A stretch of DNA of 64,000 nucleotides from Saccopteryx bilineata (GCF_036850765.1 NC_089491.1:93466740-93530739), one strand, 5' to 3'. Positions 35,145 to 48,054 are shown, counted from the stretch's first letter. A program made the numbers and translations. The notes: generated from the letters alone by a model not told the origin.

Positions 35145-36556
35145 TCTCTCTGTGTATAAGAAGTGTGTGGCCATGGAGTCCAATGGGTATGGACTCTGTG
35201 TTCCCTAGGTGTGGTCTGTCTGAAGGCCTGCCACCCCCTCTGCCGCTGCCTTGAGCTTTCATGTATGAATGTTGCCGGCGCCGGCCTGCTGTAGCAGTCA
35301 CTGCGGTTTCCATCTCTCCTCCATCGGATAGGCTGTGTTCACTTGCCAGGTCTACAGCCTTGGCTGGCCTAGGCCTTCTTCTCACCTCGACAGGTGGGGC
35401 TGCATGCTGTGCTGGGATCACATGCCTCGGGACCACAATCAGAGCTGTGCACCTATGCTCAGCCACAGTTCTCTGCCTGTTTCCCAGCTTGCACCCTACC
35501 CCTGCGGGGGGGAGCTGTGCTTGCATGCCAGCTGCATTCCGTCATTTCACATGCTGGACAGGGCTGCATGCCCACGCTCAGCTGCGGGTCTCTGCAGTTT
35601 CCTGGCTTTTGCCTTTCCCCTGTGGGTGGGATTTCAAGCAGGACCGCTCTTGCTCACCTGACCTGCAGCCAGGTTGGACCACTTTTGTGCACCCCTTCAG
35701 CTCTTGCTGGGCGAGACTGAGCTCACACCAGGCCTCAGTCATGGTCCGCCAGCTTCTGCCCCTGCCAACAGGACCGCACTTCTGCATCCCACCAGCGTTT
35801 GCCCTCCAGCAAGCCCTCAGCAGTGTTGATGGGAATGTTGCTGCTCAGACCTCAGCACTTAATACTGTATTCCTGAAGTCTCCCTCCTTTTAAGCAACTG
35901 AATGCCATGGAGAGGTTGTTTGGCTTGTGTCCTGCTTTCCTTTGCTGATATTGCTGGTTACAGGGGAAATGTTCACTTTAGATTTGGGAGTTGACTCAGC
36001 CCAGGTGTTAGGGTGGCTGTCCTTCCAAGTGTTTCTCCCTGTGCCTCCAAGATTACACTCTCTTTCTGCTACTCAGTTCCTCTCAACTCTTCCAGTCTCC
36101 CAGAGTCCTGGGTTAGTGGTTGTGAAAGAGGTTTTCTGCAAGGTCCCTTTAAGAAGAATTCTGGGTTTGAGAAAACTGTCTCTCACAAACAGTATCTTAA
36201 CTTGTTTTTCAGCTAAACACTGTCCATATGCTTCTTCTAGGCTCTGAGGCTGCAGGCTGGGGCTTTGATCCAGAGGCCCAGGACCCTCCCCTCTCTGCTA
36301 AACTTGCTTCCCACCACACAAGTCTCTCAAGGTTGCCGTTCACTCCCGGGAGCTGGGTAGCCCTCTCCGCATTTCCACTTTTCCTACCAGTCTCAGTGTG
36401 GCTTCTTCAGTTTTCCTTGGTTAAAGAGTCCTCTTGGTTTAGTCAAAAGTTGTTTTTTCCAAATGATGGTTCTTAAAGTTAAGTTGTAATCCACTTTGAT
36501 TCTCGGAGGTGGAAGTTGGTATGTCCTCCTACTCCATTGCCATCTTGCTGCCTAGC
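35145..36556 (-). promoter_or_regulatory. L1 5' UTR (internal promoter region)
   Basis: The 1.4 kb upstream of ORF1 is much more GC-rich than its surroundings, with CpG-containing blocks (ccggcgccgg near 35276-35286). In L1 this region carries the internal pol II promoter. The extreme 5' end reads gctaggcagcaagatggcaa on the minus strand. Frames here on either strand (for example 35261-35893) are not L1 proteins. Confidence 0.75.
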
Positions 36557-36571
36557 TCTAGTAATAATTTA

Positions 36572-37975
36572 CTTTTTTGGTTTTTTTTTTCTTAATTTCA
36601 TATACATTTACTTCAATAGATGTCAGGGATTCTAAGCAGGTGGGATCTAACTACCATTTTAAACCAGTGGCCCACTCCATGAATTACTCATCAATAAAAA
36701 CACAAATGCTCCCATCAAAGAAAAATATGATAAGGTAACCTCATTATCAGAGGTGAGAACAGTATAGAAAAAAATCCACTTTGCATCCAAACTTCTGCCT
36801 AACTTAGCATATTTTGAGAAATTCACCTAATAATTTCTACACTGAACAGGAATTTCAACCCCATTTTAAATACCAACATCTGCTTGATATTGTATTGTTG
36901 GTATTGCTGAACATTTGTAGGAAATTGATGGCAGCAGTTACAATGGGCTAATACCTTTTTTGCATATTTCATCACCTTGAAACACTAGCTCTTGCACAAG
37001 TTTATTGCCACATTTGTCTCAGGAAAGAAATTATGTCATACAGAGCAGGTTGTTTCTAAGCTCTATCTTATGCTTTAGTAAGAGAAAATCAGCATAAGCA
37101 TGCTAATAAATTCAAAGTTCCATCTTATTTAAAAGAATGACATTGGAATAGTAACAGAAATATGTTCTATTAACAGGAAACATGGACAATTTTGATTACC
37201 AGCAGAAGCATATAAGGCATGGTCCAATTAATCATTGATAACAATATTAGCAGTGACAACTTCATCCAGTACCTTGAATACAGAGATATTTATAATTTTT
37301 CCACATAAAATGCAGGGCTAAATGCTTATATTTCCAGTTGTAGCTAAATTGTGACTCATTCACTGAGATTTGCCTGCCCTTCTAACTTCAGTAATGTTCT
37401 TTTCCACATAGCTGTGATCTCAGCTGTGGAGTCCAAGTCTCTACATTTCTAGGATTAATAATCACTTGAGACAGAAAGAAGTAAAGGGGCTGTGACTCAT
37501 TAATTTGCAACTTTTCCTTCCAGTCCTATGAAATTTGTATAAAGAATATATTATTTGCTTAGTTCCTGAGATGAAATGTCTATTAGTTTCTTCCATCTTA
37601 TTGAATCATTATTATTCTTTGTGCCAAAGTCCATTTCAAGTTAAAATCAGCCTGCATCTGGGACCCTGTCTTCCTCTTGACAACATGATTACCAAAGAGC
37701 CCTACTGAGGAACTGAAGGCATTCTTTCTAGATCTACCCAAGATCTGGGTGAGGCTAGAGCCCTTCTGGGCTTTGAATTCTTATCTCTCTTTCTTGATTA
37801 AAAAAAAGGCTAATGTCAGCCATAGGCTCCAAAGTAGGCATAATATAATAGTGTCTCAACTTTTAATAAATGTCTTGGTTTAGAAAAGTAAATTACATCT
37901 TGCAAATATCTTCATGGTGATAATAAAAATGTATCATGTAAATAGTGTGAATAAAATCATTTTAAAAGAAACCAG
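36572..37975. other. AT-rich sequence, no feature recognised
   Basis: No coding frame or named repeat was seen. Confidence 0.5.
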
Positions 37976-38640
37976 ATTTTTATTTAACATACTCTGATTA
38001 TATAACCCAACAATTGTATTTACCCAAAGGAGTTGAAACATAGGTCAGCACAAACACCTCTGCAAAGATATTTATAGTTTTATTTATAATTGCCCATATT
38101 TAGAAGCAACTAAGATGTCCTCCATTAGGTGAATGTATAAATAAGCTGTGTGGTACCTGCACACAATACAATATGGATATTACCGAGTGAAAGAACTCAA
38201 TCTGAAAAGTCTACAGATTGCATGTCTCCAACTGTGTAACCGTAAAAAAATGTAAAACAATAAAGGCAGGAAAATATCTGTATTTATAAGGGGCTACGGT
38301 TTGGGAGAGATGAATAGGTAGTGCAGAAAGGATTTTTTAGGACAGTAAAAATGCTCTATATGGTAAATGCATGTCATTATAATTTTGTTCAAACCCATAG
38401 AATATACAACACCCATAGTGAAACTTAATGTAAAGTATGAATTTTGGATAATGACAATGTGTCACTGTAGGTTTATCAGTTGTAATAAATGTCCCACTCT
38501 GGTGGAAGATGTTGATAAAAGAGGAAGCTACACAAGTGTGTGAGCAGAGGGTATGTGGGAAATATTCTTACATTCTGCTCAATTTTGGCATGATTCTAAA
38601 ACTGCTCTAAAAAATAGTATATTTTTTAAAAGGTTCAATT
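37976..38640 (+). mobile_element. Ancient L1 3' end
   Basis: The order ataacccaacaattgtattt, aatgtataaataagctgtgt, gtgtcactgtaggtttatca and ttctgctcaattttggcatg / ctaaaactgctctaaaaaat matches the old mammalian L1M-type 3' region and terminus. Heavily mutated and non-coding. Confidence 0.7.
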
Positions 38641-39676
38641 ATATTGTAATTCACCTATTTTCCCATTATAAAAACCATAAGATTGTTTATAAATTCTTTA
38701 TCTTTCCTATCCCACCAAAATTTTTTAAATGCAAAATATATAGAGCTTCCATTGATATTTATCTATTGAGAGAAAACCATTAATAAGATCAGAAAAAATG
38801 AATAATATATAAACTTAATTTCAATATATGAATGACTAGTAATACAAATAACAATAGTAATATTTCTAACTGCAGATTTTATAAATATATTTTATTGAAT
38901 AAAATAGATATTTTACTATTTCCTGTTTTCATCACATATTTAAATATCAATTGATGACTCAGATATTTTTAAATGGTTATAAACTAATCATGCCTCCCTT
39001 TTAGATTTGTTCATACTATATTTTTTTGTTAGTTTAATTTCATTCATTAGATTACACATATGAGTGAAATCATATGGTATTCATCTTTCTCTCACTGGCT
39101 TATTGCACTTAGTGTAGTATTCTCCAAGTTCATCTATGCTGTTGCAAAAGGTAAAATATTCTTTTTTATGGCCAACTAGTATTCCATTGTATAAATGTAC
39201 CACAGCTTTTTCATCCACTCATCTACAGATGAGCATTTGGACTACTTCCAAATCTTGGCTATTGTAAACAACTCTGCAGTGCACACAGGGGTGCATATAT
39301 TCTTTCAAAATAGTGTTTTGGGTTTCTCCAGATATATTCCCAGAAATGGAATCACTGCATTCTAAGAAAGTGTCATTTTTAATTTTTAAAAAATTTTGAG
39401 GTATCTCCATACTGTTTTCCACAGTGGCTGTACCAGTCTATCTGCATTCCTACTAACAGTGCACAAGGGTTCCCTTTTCTCCACATCTTTGCCCACACTT
39501 ATTAAGTGTTTACTTATTAATAATGGTCATTCTGGCAGTTGTAAGGTGATATCTCATTGTGGTATTAATTTGTGTTTCTCTGATCATTAGTGACATTGAA
39601 TATCATTTCATATATCTATTAGCCATTTGTATGTCCTCTTTGGAGAAGTGTCTATTCAGATCCATTGGCCATTTTC

Positions 39677-40055
39677 TTTTCTTTTTCTTTTTTTATTAAT
39701 TGAGAGGAGAGGAAGCAGAGATAGAATCCTGCATGTGCCTGACCAAGATCCACCCAGCAAACCCACTAGGGGACAATGCTTTGCCCATCTGGGGTGTTGC
39801 TCCATTGCTCTGTTGCTCAGCAACTAAGCTCTTCTTAGCACCTGAGGTGGAAGCCATGGAGCCATCCTCAGCACCTGGACCCCACTTGCCCCAATTGATC
39901 CATGGCTGCAGGAAGGGAAGAGAAAGAGAGAGAAGCAAGAGGGGAAGGGTGTAGAAGCAGATGGTCACTTTTCCTGTGTTCCCTTACTAGGAATCAAACC
40001 TGGGACATCCATACTCCAGGCCAATGTTCTACCACTGAGTCAACCTGCCAGGGCC
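39677..40055 (-). mobile_element. VES-type SINE, long class, inside L1
   Basis: Diverged long-class copy, with head gccctggcaggttgactcag on the minus strand. Flanks cattggccatttt (39663-39675) and cattacccatttt (40056-40068) match at 11/13. Confidence 0.85.
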
Positions 40056-40944
40056 CCATTACCCATTTTTAATTGGATGTTTTTTTGGTGTTGAGTTGTA
40101 TAAATTCTTTATAAATTTTGGATATTAACCTTTTATAGATGTATTAGTGAATATGTTCTTTTATTCATTAGATTGTGTTTTCATTTTTTTATGGTTTCTT
40201 TCATTGTGCAAAATCTTTTCAGTATGATGTAGATCCATTCCTTTATTTATTTTTTTGTTTGTTTCCATTGCCTGAATGGATACATCAAAAAAAAATACTG
40301 TTATGAGAAATATTTGAGATTTAACTGTTTGTTTTCTTCTAGGATTTTTATGGTTTTGAGTCGAACATTTAAGTTTTTAATTCATTTTAAGTCTATTCTT
40401 GTGTAAGGTATAAAAATGTGGTTTAGTTTTATTAATTTATTTTTTGCACATATCTGTCCAATTAACTCAACACCATTTATTGAATAGACTATATATACTT
40501 TTTTGTATGTTTGTGCAACCCTTGTCAAATATTAATTGTCAATAACAGTGTTGGTCTATTCTGGGATGTCTATTCTGTGCCATTGATCTACATGTCATTT
40601 TTTATACCAGTACCATGCTGTTGCAATTATTATGGCCTTGTAGTGTAGTTTGATATCAAGTACTTTGGTTCCACCAACTTTGTTTCTATTCCTCAAGATC
40701 ACTGTGGCTATTCAGGGTCTTTTGTGCTCCCATATCAATTTTTGAAATATTTATTCTAGATAGGAATTGCACTCAATCTATAGATTGTTTTGGGTAGTAT
40801 GAGCATTTTAACATGTTAATTCTTATTCACAAACACAATATATGCTTCCATTTATTTGTATTTTCTTCAATTTCTTCAGTGTCTTATAATTTTCTGAGTA
40901 CAGGTCTTTGACTTCTATGGTTAAAATTTTTTTACTAGAAATGT

Positions 40945-41112
40945 ATTTTATTTAATATTTATTTATTTTAGAAAGGAGAGAGAGAGAGAGAAGGGGGAGA
41001 AGCAGGAAGCATCAACTCCCACGTGTGCCCTGACCAAGCAAGCTCAGGGTTTTGAACCAGCAACCTTAGCGTTCCAGGTCGGAGCTCTATCTACTGTGCC
41101 ACCACCAGTCAG
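40945..41112 (-). mobile_element. VES-type SINE, short class, inside L1
   Basis: GA-rich reversed end, agcatcaactcccacgtgtg, and a reversed head ctactgtgccaccaccagtc. The L1 text tggttaaaattttt / tggttgaatttatt occurs on both sides, a likely degraded target duplication. Confidence 0.8.
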
Positions 41113-41660
41113 ACTCCTTGGTTGAATTTATTTCTAGGTATTTTTTATACAATTGTAAATGAGATCGTTTACTTAGTTTCCCTTGCTTATATTCCACTAT
41201 AAGTGTGTAAAAATGCAAATGATTTCTGGAAATTTGTTTTCTGCTTCTTTACTGAATTCATTTATCAGTTTTAGTAGGTTTTTTTTTTTTTTGGTAGAAT
41301 CTTTAAGATTCTCTATATACAATTTTATGTCATCTGAAAGTAGTGACTGTTATACTTCTTACTTTATAATTTAAATGTCTTTTATTTCTTCTTTCAAGAC
41401 TTTTTCTTGTTGGGAGTTTTTGCTTAGTTTTAATTCATAAGTCATGATCTGTCTATCCAGATTCTCTACTTCTTCCTGTATATTTTTAAAATTTTTATAC
41501 ATTTCATCCTGATTATGCAATTTTTTTGCATATAGTTGTTTATAATATTTTCTTACAGTCATTTGTTTTCTATGGAGTCAGTTGTTACTTCTCTTCTCTC
41601 ATTTCTAATTTTATTTATTTGGTTCTCCCCTCTTTTATTTCTTGATTAGTCTGTTTAAAG

Positions 41661-41980
41661 CAGGGGTCAAGAATCTATGGCTCACGAGCCAGGTGGGGCT
41701 CTTTTGATGGCTGCATCTGGCTCGCAGACAAATCTTTAATAAAAAAATTATAACTTTAAAAATATAAAACATTCTCATGTATTACAATCCATTCATTTCC
41801 TACCACTCATGTTCATGGTTGCGGGTGGGTGGAGCCAATCACAGCTGCCCTCTGGGACAACACCAAATTTTTATTGGATAATGCATAACATATACAGGTT
41901 GTTGTATGGCTCTCACAAAATTACACTTTAAAATATGTGGCATTCATGGCTCTCTCAGCCAAAAAGATTCCCAACCCCTG
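41661..41980 (+). mobile_element. Short non-autonomous hAT transposon, copy 2, inside L1
   Basis: 320 bp, with ends caggggtcaagaatct and agattcccaacccctg. The 8-bp duplications are gtttaaag (41653-41660) and gtttaaaa (41981-41988), 7/8. L1 sequence continues on both sides. Same family as the copies at 28967 and 58459. Confidence 0.95.
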
Positions 41981-43082
41981 GTTTAAAAGGTTTGCCAATT
42001 TTGTTTATCTTTTCAATGAAACAACTCTTGGTTTCATTGATCTTTTCTATTCATATTTTAGACTTTATTTTATTATTTCTTTTCTGATCTTTATTATTTT
42101 CTATACTTCTGCTCACTTTGAATTTTCTTTTTAATTTTTTTTAAGTTCCTTTAAGTGTTAAGTTAAATTCTTTGTTTGAGATATTTCTCATTTCTTGAGG
42201 CCTGTAACACTATGAATTTCCTTCTCAATACTGCTTTGGCTGTATCATAAAGAGTTTGAATTGTTGTGTCCTTATTTTCATTTGTTTCAAGGTATCTTCT
42301 GATTTCTTCCTTTATCTCATTGTGAACCTATTCATTATTTAGTAACATGTTATTTAGCTTCCATGTCTTTGTGTGTTTTTCAGTTATTTTCTTTTTATTG
42401 ACTTCTAATTTCATACTGTTATAATAGAGAAGATGTTTGATATGATATTAATCTTCTTATATTTATTGAGACTTGCTTTGTGTCCAACATGTTTTCTATC
42501 CTAGAAAATGTTTCATGTGCACTTGAAAAAAATGTATATTATGCTGCTTGGGGTAAAATACTTTGAAGATATTATTTAAATCCATCTGGTCTATGCCATT
42601 TAATGCTGCTGGGGTTTTTTTTGTTGATTTTCTGTTTGGAAGATCTATTCATTGATGTCAATGGGGTGTTACAATCCCCTGATATATCTGTATTAGTTGA
42701 TCTCTGCCTTTACATTCATAAATATTTATTTAATATATTTAGATGCTTTTATGTTGGGTTCATAAATATTTACAAAGGTTATAACTTCTAGTTGAATTTC
42801 TCCCTTTATTATTTTGTAATGCCCTTTCTTTGTTTCTTACTATTGATGTAACATTTGTTTTAATGTTTATTTTATCAGCTATAAATATTTCTACTCTAAC
42901 TTTTTTTTATTTCAATTCTCATAAAATATTTTTGTCCCTTTAATTTTAGTCTGTGTGTACCTCTTATTCTGAGATTGGTCAATGTAGACTGAATATATAT
43001 GGGTCTTGTTTTCTTATTCACTCAGCTACCTTGTGCCTTTTGATTGGAGCATCAAAATCAATTTGTTTTAAAGTAAAATTGA

Positions 43083-43328
43083 GCCTGACCTGTGGTGGCG
43101 CAGTGGTTAAAGCGTCGACCTGGAAATGCTGAGGTCGCCAGTTCGAAACCCTGGGCTTGCCTGGTCAAGGCACATATGGGAGTTGATGCTTCCAGCTCCT
43201 CCCCACCTTCTCTCTCTGTCCCTCTCTCCTCTGTCTCTCTCTGTCCCTTTCTCTCTCCTCTCTAAAATGAATAAATAAAATTAAAAAAAACAAAAACAAA
43301 ATAAAAATAAAAAAAAAAGATTTAAAAA
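43083..43328 (+). mobile_element. VES-type SINE, short class, inside L1
   Basis: Best-preserved short-class copy: head gcctgacctgtggtggcgca, tail tctaaaatgaataaataaaa and a long A-rich end. The 8-bp duplication aaaattga lies at 43075-43082 and 43329-43336. Confidence 0.9.
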
Positions 43329-43950
43329 AAAATTGATAGGTATGTATTTTTTTTGACACTTTAATCTTTTAATTACATTTTTTTTCCTTCTTAAAGCAGT
43401 CCCTTTAACATATCTTGTTATACTGGTTTGTTGGTAATGAATTCTTAGCTTTTTTTTTTCTGGAAAGCTTTTAGTGTCTCCTTCAATTTTAAATGATTGC
43501 TTTGCTGAATAAAGTAGTCTTAGTTGTAGGTCCTTGCTATCATTACTTTGAATATTTTACACCAATCCCTTCTAGCCTGAAATGTTTCTGTTGATAAACC
43601 AGATGACAGTTTTATGAGAGCTTCCCTTGTAAGTAACTTTTTCTTGCTGTTTTTAGGATTTTCTTTTTCTCTTCAACGACTGCCGTTGTAATTGTGGTGT
43701 GGCTTGGTGTGGGCCTCTTTAGATTTATTTTGTTTAGGACTCTGTGCAGTTCCTAAACTTGTGTGCTGGTTTTTTGTTGTTGTTGTTGTTGTTGTTTTTG
43801 TTTTTCACTGAGTTAAGGAACTTTTCAGTCATTATTTCTTCAAGTAGATTTTTGACCTCTCACATGCTCTATTCTCTTTCTGGTACCCTCATGATACAGA
43901 TGTTGGTTCACTTCATATTGTACAAATGTCCCTTAAACTATCCTATTTTT

Positions 43951-44298
43951 GACCCGGGTTCGATTCCCGGCCAGGGCACACAGGAGAAGCGCCCATTTGC
44001 TTCTCCACCCCTCCGCCGCGCTTTCCTCTCTGTCTCTCTCTTCCCCTCCCGCAGCCAAGGCTCCATTGGAGCAAAGATGGCCCGGGCGCTGGGGATGGCT
44101 CTGTGGCCTCTGCCCTAGGTGCTAGAGTGGCTCTGGTCGCAACATGGCGACGCCCAGGATGGGCAGAGCATCGCCCCCTGGTGGGCAGAGCGTCGCCCCT
44201 GGTGGGGGTGCCGGGTGGATCCCGGTAGGGCGCATGCGGGAGTCTGTCTGACTGTCTCTCCCTGTTTCCAGCTTCAGAAAAATGAAAAAAAAAAAAAA
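43951..44298 (+). mobile_element. VES-type SINE, long class, 5' truncated
   Basis: It starts at gacccgggttcgattcccgg, inside the tRNA-like head, so the A box and the first ~45 bp are missing while the B box and full body remain. It is still bounded by target duplications aaactatcctattttt (43935-43950) and aaactatcctactttt (44299-44314), 15/16. The body has the internal doubled motif near 44160-44210. Confidence 0.92.
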
Positions 44299-44554
44299 AA
44301 ACTATCCTACTTTTTTAATACATTTTGTTGTTGTTTCTCTAATTAGAATTTATTTTTCTACCTTTTCTTTCAAATTGCTGATTCTGTCCTCTGTTTCATT
44401 CAACTTATTGTTTATTTCTTATAGTGTATTTTCATTTCAGATATTGTATTCTTCACTTTTGATTGGCTCTTTTTTATAGTTTCTATGTCCTTTTTCATGT
44501 TGTTACAGATTTCACTAAATTCTTTATTGTTCTTGAGTCCTTGAGCATTTTTAT

Positions 44555-44755
44555 TTTTTTATTTATTGTTTTAAGTGTCTACTCATGGATCTTAGAGAGA
44601 CAGAATCATCAACCTACTATTTCACTCATTCATGCAATCACTGGCAGTCTCCTGTTTGTACCCTGGGTCAGGGATCAAGCTCACAACCCTTGTGCTCCAG
44701 GATGATACTCCCACCAACCAAGCCATACTCCCACCAACCAAGCCACCAGGCCAAA
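44555..44755 (-). mobile_element. Diverged VES-type SINE with duplicated head segment, inside L1
   Basis: Reversed SINE-like body (gtgtctactcatggatctta, ctgggtcagggatcaagctc) ending in ccaccaggcc. The 20-bp head segment atactcccaccaaccaagcc is present twice in tandem (44705-44724 and 44725-44744). Confidence 0.6.
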
Positions 44756-45935
44756 TCAACTTCAGAATTTTTTTTAACCATTCTTTTGAACTATCTGGTG
44801 AATTAGTTGCATCATTTCATTTGGTTCTTTTTCTGGAAATTATTCCTGTTCTTTCATTTGGGGCATGTTTCTTTGTCTTCATATAATGTTTGCCTCTTTG
44901 TGCTTGTTTTTTTGTTTTAGGTGGGTCTTCTATGACTCCAAGTTCTGGTAAGGTGGCCTGATATAGTAAGTGTCTTGTGGGGTCCTGTGGTACATTCTCC
45001 TTGATCACTTGTGCTGAGTGCTCCAGAAATGACCCTTATGTGCTTTACGTAGGTTCACATAATTGAGTCTTGATGGCTATTGACCTGTTTGTGTGTGGAG
45101 TAAACCCTCAGTCTGACTGACTGTGCGAACCAACACTAACCATAGTGTATGAGTTGCTGTGCAGGTGATGGCCACATAGAGCAGAATTTACCTCAGCAGA
45201 TTCTTATGTGTGCCAAGATCTCCCTTTGGATACACTACTTGTGCAGCTAAATGGACCTTACTCTGATGTTGTCTGAAGATGGCCACTGGGTGTGTTTGTT
45301 CTGGGGCCTATGGGAGGGACTCTGGTATAAGCCATTATCAGAAACTCCTTATTACTGGCTCTTGGTAACCTCTTTTTAACTATAGAGTGATTCACAGTTG
45401 TGGCTGCCTCTAGTAGTACTACATGTTTGTGGGAGGGATCAAGCTTCACATCATGGTTGGTGTATACCAGCACTGGGCCTGGGTGCAGGTCAGGAAAATT
45501 CCCAAGGAACCCTGAGAACTGCCTACACTTGCCTCCACCTGCTGGCTGCCTATTAGATTCAATCACAGAAGGAAACCCTGACAGTATTTGAGTTGCAGGA
45601 GATATATTTTCAGTAAGTCATCAGGTAGGGACTAATGATGTTCACAAGACTGACACAAGTTCAAACTCAGTGCCTATGATAGGTTTTAGGCCACTCAGAA
45701 AATGTCTCAGTGTACACAAAAGCTAGCTGACTTCTGGATGCTCATATACCTCTGTGGTGAAGCAGGGTCGCAGAGAGTTATCAGGGTAAAGCCAGCAGAC
45801 TTTGAGCTTTGGCTGTGTGAAGGGAAGGCTCTGCATTGTTGTGGTGTGCAAGAGAAGATCTTCACTCATTTAGAGCAACATAACTCAGTCTGTCTCCTTG
45901 TTCATATTATTGATTAGTTAATATTATACCTTCAT

Positions 45936-47711
45936 GAGTAGATGGCAAAATTTAGCTATTTTGTATTTGAATAATAAAGAATTCTTAAATTTCTTGAAGA
46001 GTAAAAAAAAATGGTTTGGATTATATCCTTCCCAGCATAATGGTGTTTTATTGTTGTTGTTGTTGTTTTTAAGCCTGGAACAAAGAAACGATTTCTCCTT
46101 TTAGAGCAGCAGTTTAAAAGTAATTTTAAAAGTAAGAAATACAGTAATGATTAAGGCTATTATTTTAAGTAGTGTAAGTATTGACTTAATTAAGCATAAC
46201 ACTTTTATCAAGTTAATGATGTTTTTATTTACTTCTATAGTATTGATTTAGCTCTGTTAATCATATTATGTGAAATATTTATATAATTAACTTATTTACA
46301 ATTTAAATATCATGATCATCACTAAACATCAGCAAAAATGGTCACAGATAAATGCATTATTCCAGAAATAACAGGTAAAAATTAACTATAATCATAATAG
46401 GTAATATGTCTGTAAAGGCTTGAAGTTTTGGTAAGAGGTATTCAGGTTAAGATTTGCCTGTGTTTATCCCAAAGTCTCTACAAACTAGACACCTCAGTGA
46501 CATGTCAGATTTAACTTTACCAATTGAGATTTTACATGCAATTGAGACAATGGCTGCAAATCTTAAAAATGTTAAAGGATATTCACTGAATATTAAATAA
46601 AATATATCCTTTGAATTAAGAAATCACCCAGTGTTACTGTCTACACCTAGATTAAAACAAATCTATGTCACCTAACACCGAGTTATTGTATTCATCTCTA
46701 CAGTTGAACTTTAGATTTTATTTTACAATTCCAATTATTTTTAGCTTTTGAATCCATTAATTTTTGCTTTTATATATTTTATTAATAACACCTTTTGATT
46801 ATATACTTTCAGCTTTTTAGGTGCTCAATTAAATTATTTTTAAGTTTTAATTTTTTTATAAGAATCAATGCATTTTTCTCTAAGTAAACATTTGTTCATA
46901 TTCATATATTTAGTATATTTTCTTTACTTTTTCTGAATTTCTTCTAATGGTATTTTTTAAAATTCCATGTATGACCCCAAAGTTAATGAGGAAAAAACAT
47001 TTAAAATAAAGTTTATAGTATTTGACTTTTTCTCTTTCTTGGTTTCTTTTTGTCATATTAAATTAAATTTTAGTTGTATTTTGTTCAGGGAATGTATACT
47101 GATTTTACCTTTCAGAATCAATTAAAAATTTATCATGTAAAATAACTATTTTTTCTGTATTCTGGGTAGCTTTGAAAAGAAATATTTTGTATTTGGTGGA
47201 ATAGGTCACTTGAGGAATTCACTATGATGGAAAATAGATTATGCCAATCATTCCCAACCCTTCTTTATGGATCAATTACTGATTTAATTATAGGCTGATA
47301 AAAGAAAAGAAAGTTTCAGTGTATAAAGAAACACTTTCTTCTCTTCAAATTTACTGATATAATAAATTATATTCCTACAAAATGATAGTATTCTACCTCA
47401 GGCTGGATGCAATAGAGGAAATGTGAGAGACAAGTTTACACCATGATTTGACTACAACCAGATACTTGTTTGTAACTATTGTCTATAAAGATAAATTTAG
47501 TGGTAAAGTAGTATTTCACCCTCCAAACAAGCAAAACATCACAAGAAAGTATACCCATGTTAAATTGGCATCTTCTCTTAGTCTACTTGCCTACAATCAT
47601 CATCAGAAATAGGGCTCTCTGTTTATCTATGATTTAGTAATATTTATCTATCATCTCAAAGTTGTACATCAGAAATAGATTTTTTTAAAAATAAGGGGTT
47701 TATTATTAGAT
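45936..47711. other. AT-rich sequence, no feature recognised
   Basis: No coding frame or named repeat was seen. A short (GTT)n run lies at about 46052-46067. Confidence 0.5.
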
Positions 47712-47727
47712 CAAATATTTATCTTTC

Positions 47728-48038
47728 TTTTTTTGTGTGTGTAGCAGAGACAGAGAGAGGGACAGATAGGGATAGACAAGAAAGGAGAGAGATGAGAAAC
47801 ATCAATTCTTTGTTGCAGCTCCTTAGTTGTTTATTGATTGATTTCTCATATGTGCCTTGACCGGGGGACTACAGCAGACTGAGTGACCCCTTGCTTGAAC
47901 CAGCAACCTTGGGCTCAAGCTAGTGAGCATTGCTCAAACAGATGAGCCCCTGCTCAAGCTGGCAACCTTGGGGTCTTGAACCTGGGTCCTCCACATCCCA
48001 GTCCGATGCTCTATCCACTGCGCCACTGCCTGGTCAGG
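47728..48038 (-). mobile_element. VES-type SINE, third class
   Basis: Reversed head cctgaccaggcagtggcgca and the usual body. It lies between exact 16-bp duplications caaatatttatctttc at 47712-47727 and 48039-48054. Confidence 0.95.
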
Positions 48039-48054
48039 CAAATATTTATCTTTC

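Larger units (their letters stand above)
29496..36556 (-). mobile_element. Full-length L1 retrotransposon
   Basis: The copy runs from its 5' end at 36556 to its 3' end near 29496, between exact 15-bp duplications tctagtaataattta at 29481-29495 and 36557-36571. In order on the minus strand: a 5' UTR of about 1.4 kb (36556-35145), ORF1 (about 35144-34226), ORF2 (about 34165-29744) and a 3' UTR with A-rich tail. Two SINEs (30013-30412, 33770-33955) interrupt ORF2. Without them it is about 6.5 kb, the usual full L1 length. Stops and frameshifts show it no longer encodes working proteins. It shares its 3' UTR with the L1 at 1-2075. Confidence 0.95.
39005..45935 (-). mobile_element. Second, older near-full-length L1 riddled with later insertions
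   Basis: Minus-strand L1 from a 5' UTR (about 45935-44950; ggtgtgtttgttctggggcc-like stretches) through ORF1 (about 44900-43400) and ORF2 (about 43350-39220) to a partial 3' UTR near 39005. It runs parallel to the copy at 29.5-36.5 kb but is more diverged. Insertions: SINEs at 39677, 40945, 43083, 43951 and 44555, and a hAT at 41661. No frame survives. No target duplication was found, and the 3' end looks cut short. Confidence 0.85.

Noticed and set aside
35261..35893. The longest single open frame (210 codons) on the plus strand
   Set aside because: It lies antisense in the GC-rich 5' UTR of the full-length L1. Overlapping frames on both strands are open there for composition reasons, and no domain is visible.
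45258..45566. 102-codon minus-strand frame
   Set aside because: It falls in the 5' UTR of the older L1. No similarity to ORF1 or ORF2 is expected there.
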